This document shows positions 1 through 8,558 of a stretch of 64,000 nucleotides of DNA, piece by piece. The position numbers and the translations under genes are program-made. Source of the DNA: Shinella zoogloeoides (lineage in GTDB: Bacteria > Pseudomonadota > Alphaproteobacteria > Rhizobiales > Rhizobiaceae). Each line of letters opens with the position of its first letter. The stretch's first letter is position 1. The stretch lies in contig NZ_CP131131.1 of the NCBI RefSeq assembly GCF_033705735.1, positions 744,001 through 808,000 of the forward strand, given 5' to 3'. Under the pieces are notes generated by a model. The model made no database searches. It saw only the letters and a program-made list of their open reading frames with translations, and had not been told where the DNA came from.

Positions 1-1305
1 TTCGCTCGAAAGCCAGGCAAGCGCGTTGAGACCGCTTTCGGAGCAGTCGATGCGGGCGAGCCCGGCGAGCGCGGCTTGACCCGCCTCCAGAAAGGCTTCG
101 CGGCGCTCCGAATAAAGGCTGCGCATGCGGCGCAGATGGCTGGCGAAGTGGCCGCCGCCGATGAATTCTGCGAGCACGAGCTGGGTTTCCACGGGCACGC
201 TTCGATTGATCAGGCCCGAAAGGTTGCGGAAGGTATCGACAAGCCGCGGCGGCAGCACGAGATAGCCTACGCGCACCCCGGGATAAAGTGCCTTGCTGAA
301 GCTTCCGGCGTAGATGACGCGGTCATGGCCGTCGATGGAGCGCATCGAGGGTAGCGGGGCACCGTCGTAGCGGAACTCGCTGTCATAGTCGTCCTCGATA
401 ATCCAGGCATCGTTCATCCGTGCCCATTCGAGAAGCGCGAGCCGGCGCGGAAGCGAAAGCGTCACGCCGAGCGGATGGTGCCGTGAGGGCATGACGAAGG
501 CGATCCGTGCATCCGGATAGCGCATCGCCGCACCGGCGACGTCCATGCCTTCGCTGTCGACATCGGCAAGGCACATCCGGAAGCCAAGTGTATGGAAGAG
601 GTTGTAGGCGGTGACAGGGCCGGGATCCTCGAACCAGATGCCGTCACCCGGATCGGCCAGCGCGAGCACCGCGAGCGTGAAGGCCGCATGCCCGCCGGGT
701 GTGATGACAATCTGCTCGGGATCGCAAGGGTCGTGCCGATGCACGGCGAGATATTCGGCGATCCGCTGGCGCAGAATGAGTTCGCCGCCAAGATCGCCAT
801 AGCCAAGCGCGGCCACCCTGCCGCCGCGCGTCACCGAATTCCAGCATTTGCGCCACAGTGCAAAGGGAAAGCGGTCGATAGCCGGTCGGTTGGGAAGGAA
901 GGGCATCGCCTCGAACTGGCCGATATCGGCCGACATCTGCCGGGAGAGAGTGCCGATCCGCGACAGCCGGAGCGGCAGCGTATCGGGTGCATTGGCCACG
1001 GGCTTGCGCCGGTACGGTCTTGCCGCCGGTGTCGGCAAGGCGGTAGAGACGAAGGTGCCGGCTCCCTGGCGCGCCTCGAGATATCCCTCGGCTTTCAGGT
1101 TCTCCAGCACGCGCACCAGCGTCTGGCGTGACAGGCCGAGCTCCTCGCAGAGAATGCGGCTTGCCGGCAGGCGCGTGCCCGCACGCAGATATCCCTTGAG
1201 GATCGCCTGGCGTAACTGGTCCTGCACCTGCCGGAATTTCGGCACGGCCGCCGCCGCATCAAGGCGAAGGAAAGGCAAGATCGGGCCTTCGAACTGCTTG
1301 GCCAT
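1..1305 (-). CDS. MocR/PdxR-type transcriptional regulator, GntR HTH fused to aminotransferase-like domain (C-terminus off the window)
   Basis: The frame is open from the ATG at 1303-1305 to base 1, giving 435 codons; family members are usually about 460-490 residues, so only the C-terminal end is missing. Residues about 15-80 form a GntR winged helix (motif SRQTLVRVLENLKAEG, then a Gly-Thr-Phe wing). Residues from about 120 are a fold-type I aminotransferase-like domain. It contains the PLP-binding lysine at residue 338 in YAGSFSKAL and the upstream IIEDDYDSEF motif. In this family the domain binds PLP as a sensor and usually does not catalyse. The gene diverges from the ABC operon starting at 1527, and an inverted repeat lies between them, so control of that operon and of itself is likely. 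The ligand is unknown. Confidence 0.9.
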   Translation of the reverse strand, partial: MAKQFEGPILPFLRLDAAAAVPKFRQVQDQLRQAILKGYLRAGTRLPASRILCEELGLSRQTLVRVLENLKAEGYLEARQGAGTFVSTALPTPAARPYRRKPVANAPDTLPLRLSRIGTLSRQMSADIGQFEAMPFLPNRPAIDRFPFALWRKCWNSVTRGGRVAALGYGDLGGELILRQRIAEYLAVHRHDPCDPEQIVITPGGHAAFTLAVLALADPGDGIWFEDPGPVTAYNLFHTLGFRMCLADVDSEGMDVAGAAMRYPDARIAFVMPSRHHPLGVTLSLPRRLALLEWARMNDAWIIEDDYDSEFRYDGAPLPSMRSIDGHDRVIYAGSFSKALYPGVRVGYLVLPPRLVDTFRNLSGLINRSVPVETQLVLAEFIGGGHFASHLRRMRSLYSERREAFLEAGQAALAGLARIDCSESGLNALAWLSSE

Positions 1306-1343
1306 GGCGACCTCGTGAATTGGTACAATCAAAAGCACAATAA

Positions 1344-1364
1344 TGGACATTTTATTGTTGTCCA
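1344..1364. promoter_or_regulatory. Inverted repeat TGGACA-N9-TGTCCA in the MocR/ABC divergent region
   Basis: TGGACA at 1344-1349 is matched by TGTCCA at 1359-1364 in an AT-rich island about 40 bp upstream of the MocR start. It is a good candidate MocR operator. On the minus strand TTGGAC, 17 bases and TATTGT could form a sigma-70-like promoter for the regulator, overlapping the repeat. That would fit autoregulation. The function is inferred from position and symmetry only. Confidence 0.45.
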
Positions 1365-1526
1365 ATTGTTACATGCTCCATCTACACGAAACGCACCGAT
1401 GCAGCCCCCGGGACGCAGACAGAGTGCGGGGGAACCGGAATACGCGGTGGCACCTGCGGCCTATTGCCAAGGCCGGCCAGTAGCCAGCGACCACCAATTG
1501 TCGAAGATGCCAAACAGGAGGAATTC

Positions 1527-2645
1527 ATGAAGAAGCGCCTATCCCACACCGTCCGCTCGACGTTCGTCTCCACGCTCGCCATCGCTGCCGCGCTACCGGG
1601 CCTTGCCCGCGCCGAAGCGCCCCAGGAACTCATCGATGCAGCCAAGAAAGAGGGCATGCTGACGGTCATCGCGCTGCCGCACGACTGGTGCAACTACGGC
1701 GAAGTCATCGAAGGCTTCAAGGCGAAGTATGCCGGCATTGCCGTCAATGAGCTGAATCCCGACGCCGGCACGGCTGACGAGCTGGAAGCGATCCGTTCCA
1801 ACAAGGGCAATACGGGCTCGCAGGCTCCTGACGTCGTGGACCTTGGCCTCGCCTTTGCGCCGGCTGCCACGAAGGAAGGTCTGCTGCAGCCCTACAAGGT
1901 GGCGACCTGGGACGAAATTCCCGACAACATCAAGGATGCGGACGGCAACTGGTACGGCGATTACTACGGCGTCATGGCCTTCGGCATCAACAAGGACCTG
2001 ATCCAGACCTCGCCGGCCGACTGGTCCGATCTTGCCAAGGCTGAATATTCCGGTTCGGTCGCACTAACCGGCGATCCGCGTTCCTCCGCACAGGCGATCC
2101 TCGCCCTGATGTCGGCCGGCATTTCGCGCGGCGCAGAACCAGGTGCGGAATCCGGCAAGAAGGGGCTGGAACTCTTCGCCGAACTGAACAAGGCCGGCAA
2201 TTTCGTGCCCGTCCTCGGCAAGGCCGGAACCATCGCGCAGGGCCAGACGCCGATCATCGCGGCCTGGGACTACAATCTGCTCGCCTGGCGCGATGCGCTG
2301 AACGGTAACCCGCCGATGGATGTCATCGTGCCGAAGACGGGCGTGGTCGCCGGCGTCTATGTGCAGGCCATCTCGGCCTATGCGCCGCACCCGAACGCGG
2401 CCAAGCTCTGGATGGAGTATCTTTATTCCGACGAGGGGCAGATCGGTTGGCTGAAGGGCTACTGCCATCCCGCCCGCTTCAACGCCATGCTGAAGGCGGG
2501 GAAGTTCCCCCAGGACCTGCTCGACAAGCTACCACCGGCCGAAGCCTACGAAAAGGCGGTCTTCCCGAGCGTCGAGGCGCTTGACGCCAACAAGGGCGCG
2601 ATCGTCGAAGGCTGGGACAAGGTCGTCGGCGCCAACGTGAAGTAA
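1527..2645 (+). CDS. ABC transporter substrate-binding protein, Fe3+/hexose-phosphate (FbpA/AfuA) class
   Basis: Periplasmic binding protein of 372 residues. A Sec signal peptide covers residues 1-29 (Lys/Arg-rich start, hydrophobic core, cleavage after ARA). The start at 1527 is chosen because a perfect AGGAGG lies at 1516-1521 and the signal peptide begins there; an in-frame upstream extension has neither. The mature part has the layout of family-1 extracellular solute-binding proteins (PQELIDAAKKEGMLTV near the start, GDPRSSAQAILAL in the middle). This group includes iron, polyamine, 2-aminoethylphosphonate and hexose-phosphate binders. It is the first gene of a six-gene operon that ends in a sugar-phosphatase-like gene, so a phosphorylated ligand is possible but not shown. 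Confidence 0.88.
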   Translation: MKKRLSHTVRSTFVSTLAIAAALPGLARAEAPQELIDAAKKEGMLTVIALPHDWCNYGEVIEGFKAKYAGIAVNELNPDAGTADELEAIRSNKGNTGSQAPDVVDLGLAFAPAATKEGLLQPYKVATWDEIPDNIKDADGNWYGDYYGVMAFGINKDLIQTSPADWSDLAKAEYSGSVALTGDPRSSAQAILALMSAGISRGAEPGAESGKKGLELFAELNKAGNFVPVLGKAGTIAQGQTPIIAAWDYNLLAWRDALNGNPPMDVIVPKTGVVAGVYVQAISAYAPHPNAAKLWMEYLYSDEGQIGWLKGYCHPARFNAMLKAGKFPQDLLDKLPPAEAYEKAVFPSVEALDANKGAIVEGWDKVVGANVK

Positions 2646-2651
2646 CAGACC

Positions 2652-2688
2652 CGGCCGGAGGCCCTGCTTTCTACCCGGCGTCCGGCCG
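2652..2688 (+). repeat. Hairpin downstream of the substrate-binding-protein gene
   Basis: CGGCCGGA (2652-2659) pairs perfectly with TCCGGCCG (2681-2688) across a 21-base loop, between the binding protein and the first permease. There is no T-run. Such intercistronic stems usually protect the 5' mRNA or attenuate read-through, so that binding protein is made in excess over membrane subunits. Confidence 0.45.
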
Positions 2689-2711
2689 AACTCCCCTCAG
2701 GAAACAATCCG

Positions 2712-3596
2712 ATGACGACAAGCGCCGCACTGCTGCCGGCGGCCTTGCGGCCGCGGCGGCTTCTCAACTGGGTCGGGGTCGCCCCCTTCTTTCTCTTTGC
2801 CACGCTGTTCCTGATCCTGCCGACGCTCAACATCGTCGTCGGCGCCTTCCGCAACGCGCAGGGTGAGGTGACCCTCGAAAATCTCGGCAAGCTGCTCTCG
2901 CCCTCGATCAGCGCAGCCTTTTGGATTTCCATCGAGCTCAGCCTGCTGACGGCGGTGCTTGGCTGCCTCTTCGGCTTCCTCATCGCAGCCGCCATCACGC
3001 TCGGCGGCCTGCCGCGCTGGCTGCGCAACGGTATCGTCACCTTCTCCGGTGTCGCTTCCAATTTCGCCGGCGTGCCGCTCGCCTTCGCGTTCATCGCCAC
3101 GCTCGGCCGGCTCGGTTTCGTGACGATGCTGCTGCGCAACTGGTTCGGCATCAATCTCTATGGCTCCGGGTTCAACATAGTCTCGTTCCTCGGGCTGGCG
3201 CTCACCTATCTCTATTTCCAGATCCCGTTGATGGTCTTGATCATCGCTCCCGCGCTCGAAGGCCTGCGCCGCGAATGGCGCGAGGCGGCCGAAAGCCTCG
3301 GTGCCTCCGGTGCGCAATATTGGCGGATGGTGGCCCTGCCGGTCCTGTGGCCGTCGCTGCTGGGTACGCTGGCGCTGCTCTTCGCCAATGCCTTCGGCGC
3401 CGTCGCCACGGCCATCGCGCTCACCGGCTCCTCACTCTCCATCGCACCCATCGTGCTTTTCGCGCAGATCCGCGGCGACGTGCTGAACGATCCGCATCTC
3501 GGCTATGCCATCGCCTTCGGCATGATCCTGCTGACCGCGATCGCCAACGGCATCTACATCCTCCTGCGCATGCGCGCCGAACGGTGGGTCAAATGA
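2712..3596 (+). CDS. ABC transporter permease, binding-protein-dependent, first subunit
   Basis: Inner-membrane subunit of 294 residues with about six hydrophobic segments. The cytoplasmic EAA loop (WREAAESLGASGAQYWRMV, near residues 190-208) contacts the ATPase. The order binding protein, permease, permease, ATPase is that of Fe3+/spermidine/phosphonate-type importers. The ATG at 2712 follows a weak Shine-Dalgarno. Its stop overlaps the start of the second permease (ATGA at 3593-3596), so the two are translationally coupled. It should form a heterodimeric channel with the next gene product. Confidence 0.9.
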   Translation: MTTSAALLPAALRPRRLLNWVGVAPFFLFATLFLILPTLNIVVGAFRNAQGEVTLENLGKLLSPSISAAFWISIELSLLTAVLGCLFGFLIAAAITLGGLPRWLRNGIVTFSGVASNFAGVPLAFAFIATLGRLGFVTMLLRNWFGINLYGSGFNIVSFLGLALTYLYFQIPLMVLIIAPALEGLRREWREAAESLGASGAQYWRMVALPVLWPSLLGTLALLFANAFGAVATAIALTGSSLSIAPIVLFAQIRGDVLNDPHLGYAIAFGMILLTAIANGIYILLRMRAERWVK

Positions 3597-4381
3597 CGGG
3601 AAAACGCTTCTGGTCTCTTGTCGCCGTCGCGCTGGGCGGCCTCTATTTCCTGCTGCCGCTCGCCGGCATGGTCGATTTCTCGATGCGCATGAAACGCGGC
3701 GAATACAGCTTCGAAGCCTATCGCATCGTGCTGGCCGATCCGCAGTTCCAGCAGACTTTCCTCTATTCGGTCGGGCTGGCGCTGCTCACCATCGTCCTCG
3801 GTATTCTCCTTGTCGTACCGACCGCCTTCTTCGTACGGCTGAAACTTCCGGGCCTGCGGCCTGTCATAGAGTTCATCACGCTGCTGCCGCTGGTCATTCC
3901 GCCCATCGTCATCGTCTTCGGCTATATTCGTATCTACAACACGTCCTCCATCCTGCCGTTGACGGGGACCTGGTGGGGCACCAACCTCCTCCTGCTCTTC
4001 GGCTATGCGACGCTTGCACTGCCCTACATGTACCGTTCGGTCGATACGGGCCTGCGCACCATCGATATCGCCAGCCTTACCGAGGCGGCGCAGTCGCTGG
4101 GGGCCGGCTGGGTGCGAATCCTTGCGGTCGTCATCCTGCCGAATGTCTTCGTCTCGGTCCTGTCGGGGGCGTTCCTGACCTTTGCGATCGTTATCGGCGA
4201 ATATGTCTTCGCCGCCCTGCTGAACGTCAATTCCTTCGGGCCCTACATGGTCTGGATGGGCAGCAACCGCGCCTATGAGCCTTCTGCGCTCGCCGTTGTC
4301 GCCTTTGCCATCACCTGGGCCTGCATGGGGCTGATCCAGCTCTTCACCCGTTTTTCGAAATTCTCCACCGCGAGGCGCTGA
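3593..4381 (+). CDS. ABC transporter permease, second subunit
   Basis: 262-residue inner-membrane protein whose ATG overlaps the preceding stop (ATGA). About six transmembrane helices are visible, with an EAA loop near LTEAAQSLGAGWVRILAV. The start at 3593 is fixed by the overlap; longer in-frame extensions lie inside the upstream permease and have no coding character of their own. It ends two bases before the ATPase start, so the cassette is tightly coupled. It pairs with the 2712-3596 product. Confidence 0.9.
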   Translation: MTGKRFWSLVAVALGGLYFLLPLAGMVDFSMRMKRGEYSFEAYRIVLADPQFQQTFLYSVGLALLTIVLGILLVVPTAFFVRLKLPGLRPVIEFITLLPLVIPPIVIVFGYIRIYNTSSILPLTGTWWGTNLLLLFGYATLALPYMYRSVDTGLRTIDIASLTEAAQSLGAGWVRILAVVILPNVFVSVLSGAFLTFAIVIGEYVFAALLNVNSFGPYMVWMGSNRAYEPSALAVVAFAITWACMGLIQLFTRFSKFSTARR

Positions 4382-4383
4382 CC

Positions 4384-5442
4384 ATGGCTTTTCTCGACAT
4401 CCAGCATCTGGAAAAAACCTTCGGCTCGCTCCGCGTCGTCAAGGATTTCAATCTCGGCATCGAAAAGGGCGAGTTCGTTTCCTTCCTCGGCCCGTCCGGT
4501 TGCGGGAAGACCACGGTGCTGCGCATGGTCGCCGGTTTCGAGACGCAGACATCCGGCACGATCCGCATCGACGGGCGGGATGTGACGGACCTTCCCGCCA
4601 ATCGGCGCAAGATCGGCATGGTCTTCCAGGCCTATGCGCTTTTTCCCAACCTGACGGTGGCCGACAATATCGGCTTCGGCCTCAAGGTTGCCGGGGAGGG
4701 GAAGGCGCAGATTGCCCGCCGCGTTTCGGAAATGCTGGAACTGATCGGCCTGCCGCAACTGGGTGAGCGCTATCCCTTCCAGCTTTCCGGCGGCCAGCAG
4801 CAGCGCGTGGCGCTTGCCCGCGCGCTTGCCCCGCGCCCGCAGGTTCTGCTGCTCGATGAACCGCTTTCGGCGCTCGATGCAAAAATCCGCATCAGCCTGC
4901 GCGAGGAAATTCGCCGCATCCAGCAGGAGCTTGGCATTACCACCATCTTCGTCACGCACGATCAGGAGGAAGCCCTCTCCATCTCGGACCGCATTGTCGT
5001 CATGCATCAGGGTATCGCCGACCAGGTCGGCACGCCTTTCGAGATCTACAACCGCCCGGCGACGCGTTTCGTGGCGGAATTCGTCGGCACGCTCAATCTT
5101 GTCGATGCCGATGTGGTCGAGGCGGAGAGCGGCAGGGTGCGCTTCGGCGAAGTGCCCGTCGCGCTGAATCGTCCCCTGTCTGCGCGCGCCGGTGAGCGCA
5201 TCAGTCTGGCGCTGCGGCCGGAAATCGTGGCGCTCGGGCGCGCCGAGGGGCATGACGTCGTGCTTTCCGGCCGCATCGCCGAAGTGCATTTCCTCGGGTC
5301 GGTGATCCGTATCCGCGTGGCGGTGGGCGGCCAGATTCTCTCCCTCGATACATTCAACCAGCCCGACCGGCCACCCCCGGTGGTGGGCGCGCCTGTCGAG
5401 GTCAGTGTATCCGGGCGCGATCTGCTGGTGCTCGCCGCCTGA
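4384..5442 (+). CDS. ABC transporter ATP-binding protein (PotA/FbpC/MalK-like)
   Basis: 352-residue ATPase of the importer. It carries Walker A (GPSGCGKTT, near residues 38-46), Q-loop (VFQAYALF), signature LSGGQQQR, Walker B (LLLDEPLSALD) and the H-loop (FVTHDQEE). After about residue 240 there is a C-terminal TOBE-like regulatory domain. The length is normal for the PotA/FbpC group. It starts two bases after the permease stop and is followed by two enzyme genes transcribed with it. Confidence 0.93.
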   Translation: MAFLDIQHLEKTFGSLRVVKDFNLGIEKGEFVSFLGPSGCGKTTVLRMVAGFETQTSGTIRIDGRDVTDLPANRRKIGMVFQAYALFPNLTVADNIGFGLKVAGEGKAQIARRVSEMLELIGLPQLGERYPFQLSGGQQQRVALARALAPRPQVLLLDEPLSALDAKIRISLREEIRRIQQELGITTIFVTHDQEEALSISDRIVVMHQGIADQVGTPFEIYNRPATRFVAEFVGTLNLVDADVVEAESGRVRFGEVPVALNRPLSARAGERISLALRPEIVALGRAEGHDVVLSGRIAEVHFLGSVIRIRVAVGGQILSLDTFNQPDRPPPVVGAPVEVSVSGRDLLVLAA

Positions 5443-5480
5443 ACGCGGAGCACGGTCATTCTCAAGGAGGAGCCGACATC

Positions 5481-6512
5481 GTGACGGAAATGCCATGGGG
5501 CCGGGAAGCGTCTCAGGATTGGCGTGAAAGAGTGGCTGCGTTGCCTGCGGCAAGCCGCCTCCGGCTTGCCGCTCGGGCACGCAGCGCACCGCTCTTCGCC
5601 CACGCTTATGCCTTCCATCTCAACATGCGCTTCGGCGGCATGACGCCGCTACAGCTCGTGGATTTTGCCGAAGCGCAATGCCTTGCCGGTCTCAAGCTGC
5701 ATGTCGACGACGGAGAACAGGCCAGCCTCAGCCGGATGAGCGACGATGCGCTCACTGCCTTCGCCGCGCAACTGAAGGCGCGGGGATTGGAACTTCATAT
5801 CGAAACCAGCACGACGCATGCGAGCGGTCTTGCAGACGCGGTGCGTATCGGGCTGGCCACGGGGGCGACCTCCCTGCGGTGCTATCCGCGCTACGAGGGG
5901 CGGGTATCGCAAATCATCGCCTGGACGATCGCCGATCTGCGCCGCCTTGCCGACTTGGATCCCGAGGGCCGGTTGCGCTTGACGCTCGAACAGCATGAGG
6001 ACCTGAAATCGGAAGAGCTCGTTCATATCGTGAATGCCGTCGCCAATCCGCGCCTCGGCCTGCTTTTCGACTTCGGCAACATGATCAATGCCTATGAACT
6101 GCCGATGCCGGCGCTCGCGATCCAGGCGCCATATGTCACCGAGGTCCATGTCAAGGACTGCCTCGTGCAGCCTGATAATGGTGGCTGGGCACACCTTGCC
6201 TGCCTGTCGGGCGAGGGCCATCTGCCGATGCAGGCGATGTTCGTGGACCTGCTTCTGCTGGGGCGAGACAGGCCCCAGGTCCTGGCCTTCGGCCTGGAGG
6301 AGGAGGAGGGTTATTTCGCCCCGGCTTTACGCCGGCCCTCTGACGGACCGGATCCCTTCATTCCCGGCCGTACGGCAAGCTTTACCGATATCGGTCCGGG
6401 CAATATCGAGGTGCGCCTGAGCCGGGAGGCGGCTGCCGCCCGACGGCAGGTGGAAACGATCCGCACCATGCTCGAAGACATCGCCCATGAAGCTGAAAGG
6501 ACCGAAGGATGA
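5481..6512 (+). CDS. Sugar-phosphate isomerase/epimerase-like TIM-barrel protein
   Basis: 343-residue protein of the xylose-isomerase-like TIM-barrel (AP2Ec) superfamily. It shows the acidic and His-Lys metal or substrate motifs expected there: LEQHEDL, LLFDFGN, EVHVKDC and a late Glu in GLEEEEGY. Many members epimerise or isomerise keto-sugars, or dehydrate inosose; the exact reaction cannot be read. The GTG at 5481 is preferred because AAGGAGGAG lies just upstream (5464-5472); an ATG nine bases later is possible. It overlaps the phosphatase gene by ATGA and presumably processes what the upstream importer brings in. Confidence 0.75.
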   Translation: MTEMPWGREASQDWRERVAALPAASRLRLAARARSAPLFAHAYAFHLNMRFGGMTPLQLVDFAEAQCLAGLKLHVDDGEQASLSRMSDDALTAFAAQLKARGLELHIETSTTHASGLADAVRIGLATGATSLRCYPRYEGRVSQIIAWTIADLRRLADLDPEGRLRLTLEQHEDLKSEELVHIVNAVANPRLGLLFDFGNMINAYELPMPALAIQAPYVTEVHVKDCLVQPDNGGWAHLACLSGEGHLPMQAMFVDLLLLGRDRPQVLAFGLEEEEGYFAPALRRPSDGPDPFIPGRTASFTDIGPGNIEVRLSREAAAARRQVETIRTMLEDIAHEAERTEG

Positions 6513-7240
6513 GCGCCCATACCACTTGCCCGCCGGAATTCCTGGCCTTGGCGCACGCCATGGCCGATGCCGCCGCCGAAGCGATCCGGCCGTGGTTTCG
6601 CAAACGGATCGCCGTCGATGCCAAGGCCGACGCCAGTCCCGTCACGATCGCCGACCGCAACGCGGAAACGGTCATGCGCGGGATGATCGAGACTGCATTC
6701 CCGGAGCACGGCATAAGGGGTGAGGAATTCGGTGTCTGCCGTAGCGATGCGGACTGGATCTGGGTTCTGGATCCGATCGACGGCACGAAATCCTTCCTTT
6801 CGGGGTCATTCGCCTTTGGTACCCAGATCGCGCTTCTTCATCGTGGCGAGCCCGTTCTCGGCCTGATCAACCAGCCGATCACCGGCGAGCGCTGGCTCGG
6901 CACAGACGCGGCGGCGACCCTTAACGGTGAGCCGATCCGCACCAGCGACAAAACCGGGCTCGCCGAGGCCATTCTCTATACATCCGCCCCGGAGCAGTTC
7001 GACCGCGTGGGCCACGACCGCTTCGCGGCGCTTGCGGCGAAGGTCAGCTTCAGCCGGTTCTCGCACGATTGCTACGCCGCCGGCATGCTCGCGCTCGGCG
7101 GCATCGACCTGCTCGTTGAAAGCAACGTCTTCGACTACGACATCCTGCCCCAGATGCCCATCGTGGAGGCGGCTGGCGGCATCGTGACCGACTGGAGGGG
7201 CGGCCGCTTGTCGATGCCCGTCGATACGAGGCTGTGCTGA
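6509..7240 (+). CDS. Inositol-monophosphatase-family phosphatase (histidinol-phosphatase-like), C-terminus frameshifted
   Basis: As written, 243 residues. The Mg2+-binding motifs of the IMPase/HisN family are present: GEEF (residues 71-74) and LDPIDGTKSF (87-96), plus FDYDILPQMPIVEAAGG near the end. These enzymes hydrolyse sugar, inositol or histidinol phosphates. The frame ends abnormally in MPVDTRLC. The expected family ending continues in another frame to 7293: one extra G after 7195 would give DWEGRPL and then an intact tail, total 261 residues, a normal length. So this is either a single-base deletion or a sequencing error. Catalytic residues lie before the shift, so some activity could remain. 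It is coupled by ATGA to the TIM-barrel gene. Confidence 0.85.
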   Translation: MSAHTTCPPEFLALAHAMADAAAEAIRPWFRKRIAVDAKADASPVTIADRNAETVMRGMIETAFPEHGIRGEEFGVCRSDADWIWVLDPIDGTKSFLSGSFAFGTQIALLHRGEPVLGLINQPITGERWLGTDAAATLNGEPIRTSDKTGLAEAILYTSAPEQFDRVGHDRFAALAAKVSFSRFSHDCYAAGMLALGGIDLLVESNVFDYDILPQMPIVEAAGGIVTDWRGGRLSMPVDTRLC

Positions 7241-7293
7241 TGGCGGCCAATCAGGAGATTCACCGTAGGGCCTTGGACATATTGAACCAATAG
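7196..7293 (+). pseudogene. Out-of-frame C-terminal remnant of the IMPase-family gene
   Basis: Read in the frame that ends at TAG 7291-7293, this stretch encodes EGRPLVDARRYEAVL and then MAANQEIHRRALDILNQ. That is the canonical C-terminus of inositol-monophosphatase-family proteins (an Ala-Ala-Asn followed by an Ile-His and an amphipathic last helix). It joins the upstream frame perfectly if one G is restored after TGG at 7193-7195. No start codon or ribosome-binding site is present, so it is not an independent gene. Confidence 0.8.
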
Positions 7294-7378
7294 TAAGGCG
7301 GACGGTAAATCCATGGCCTGGTCATGCATCAGCTCGGGAATGAAAGCCCGAATTGAATTTACTCCGGCATCAGGCCGT

Positions 7379-7696
7379 TCACGCTTCAAGGATGAGGCCG
7401 GCGGCGATGATTGCCAGCACAAGCGCCGCGATAGCCGTGTAGGCGTAGTCTCTTTCTCGCAAAAAGATGGCCAGCAGCAATGCCACGCGCGCGATCGGCA
7501 GCGAGATGAACATCACGATGCCCGCTCTCATCGCGTCATGTCCGCTCAGCGGGAGGGCCGGCCAGCGTGGCACCGGTTCGAAAAGAGTCAGGAGAAGGCC
7601 GAAGGCGACCAGCGAGGTGGCGAGCCAGGTTCCATACCGGAGAAGTCCGGCAATGATCTGGTCCCGCCGCTCGAAATCGTCTGTCCCGGGCTTCAT
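7379..7696 (-). CDS. DUF1634 small membrane protein
   Basis: 105-residue protein with three hydrophobic segments (about residues 22-40, 58-78 and 87-104), matching the DUF1634 family by layout and by its usual neighbour, a TauE/SafE permease. Function is unknown; it is probably an accessory subunit of the permease. The ATG (7694-7696) overlaps the permease stop (TGA 7693-7695), so the two are translationally coupled. Convergent with the IMPase-family gene; the 85 bp between them show no clear terminator. Confidence 0.8.
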   Translation of the reverse strand: MKPGTDDFERRDQIIAGLLRYGTWLATSLVAFGLLLTLFEPVPRWPALPLSGHDAMRAGIVMFISLPIARVALLLAIFLRERDYAYTAIAALVLAIIAAGLILEA

Positions 7697-8544
7697 GCAA
7701 ATCCTCCGGCAAAGTTGAGATCGAAGGCGCTCAGCACCATCAAAACCGCCAGCAGCGAAAGTACGATCACGAAGAAGACGCGCAGCCTGTCGGCCGGAAG
7801 CCACATCAGCAGGCGCGCGCCCAGAAGCGCGCCGCCGACCGAGCCGATCGCGATGGGGCCGGCAATGCCAATGTCGATATCGCCTCTGACGAAATAAGCG
7901 CCGGCACTGGCGGCTGCGGTGACGCCGATCATGAAATTCGAGGTGGCGGACGAGACTTTGATGGGAAGCCGCAAGGCGGTGTCCATGGCCGGGATTTTCA
8001 GGACGCCGGAGCCGATCCCCAGCAGTGCGGAGATGAGGCCTGCGCCATACATCAGCGCCATGCCGAGCGGGACGCGGCCAACCCGGTACGATACGATCTG
8101 CCCCGACGCCGGATCGGGAAAGCTGGAATGCAAGCGCAGCACCGAACCCCAATCCTTCACGTTCGGGGCGGCCGTATCAATCGCCTCGTGCCGTCGCGCA
8201 AGCATCTGCTTGGCAGAAATCGCCAGAATGGCAGCAAAGAGACCGTATAGGGCTCGCGTCGAGACGATCCCGATGAGAAGCACGCCGGTCAGGGCCCCGA
8301 GCGTGGTGGCCGTCTCCAGCACGATGGCAAGGCGGATATTGGTCAGGCGTCCTTCCAAGAACGCGGCTGCACTGCCGCATGAGCAGGCGATAACCGAAAC
8401 GATGCTCGCGCCAATCGCGACATGAATGTCCACGCCGAACAGCAAGGTGAGGATCGGCACGATGAAAATGCCGCTGGCCATGCCCAGCACACCGCCGAGA
8501 GCACTGGCGCCGAACGCGGCCACGAATAGCCACAGGGTTTCCAT
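7693..8544 (-). CDS. TauE/SafE-family membrane transporter (sulfite/organic anion permease-like)
   Basis: 283-residue polytopic membrane protein with eight or so hydrophobic helices and the two Gly-rich repeats typical of TauE/SafE (FGASALGGVLGMASG near the N-terminus and GLISALLGIGSGVLKIPAM in the second half). Members export or import sulfite, sulfoacetate and other small anions. The ATG at 8544 is chosen because GGGAGG lies just upstream; a GTG at 8562 would overlap the GntR stop and has no better site. It is the middle gene of GntR-TauE-DUF1634, so the ligand of that regulator probably reports the transported anion. Confidence 0.85.
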   Translation of the reverse strand: METLWLFVAAFGASALGGVLGMASGIFIVPILTLLFGVDIHVAIGASIVSVIACSCGSAAAFLEGRLTNIRLAIVLETATTLGALTGVLLIGIVSTRALYGLFAAILAISAKQMLARRHEAIDTAAPNVKDWGSVLRLHSSFPDPASGQIVSYRVGRVPLGMALMYGAGLISALLGIGSGVLKIPAMDTALRLPIKVSSATSNFMIGVTAAASAGAYFVRGDIDIGIAGPIAIGSVGGALLGARLLMWLPADRLRVFFVIVLSLLAVLMVLSAFDLNFAGGFA

Positions 8545-8558
8545 TGCCCCGCCTCCCG

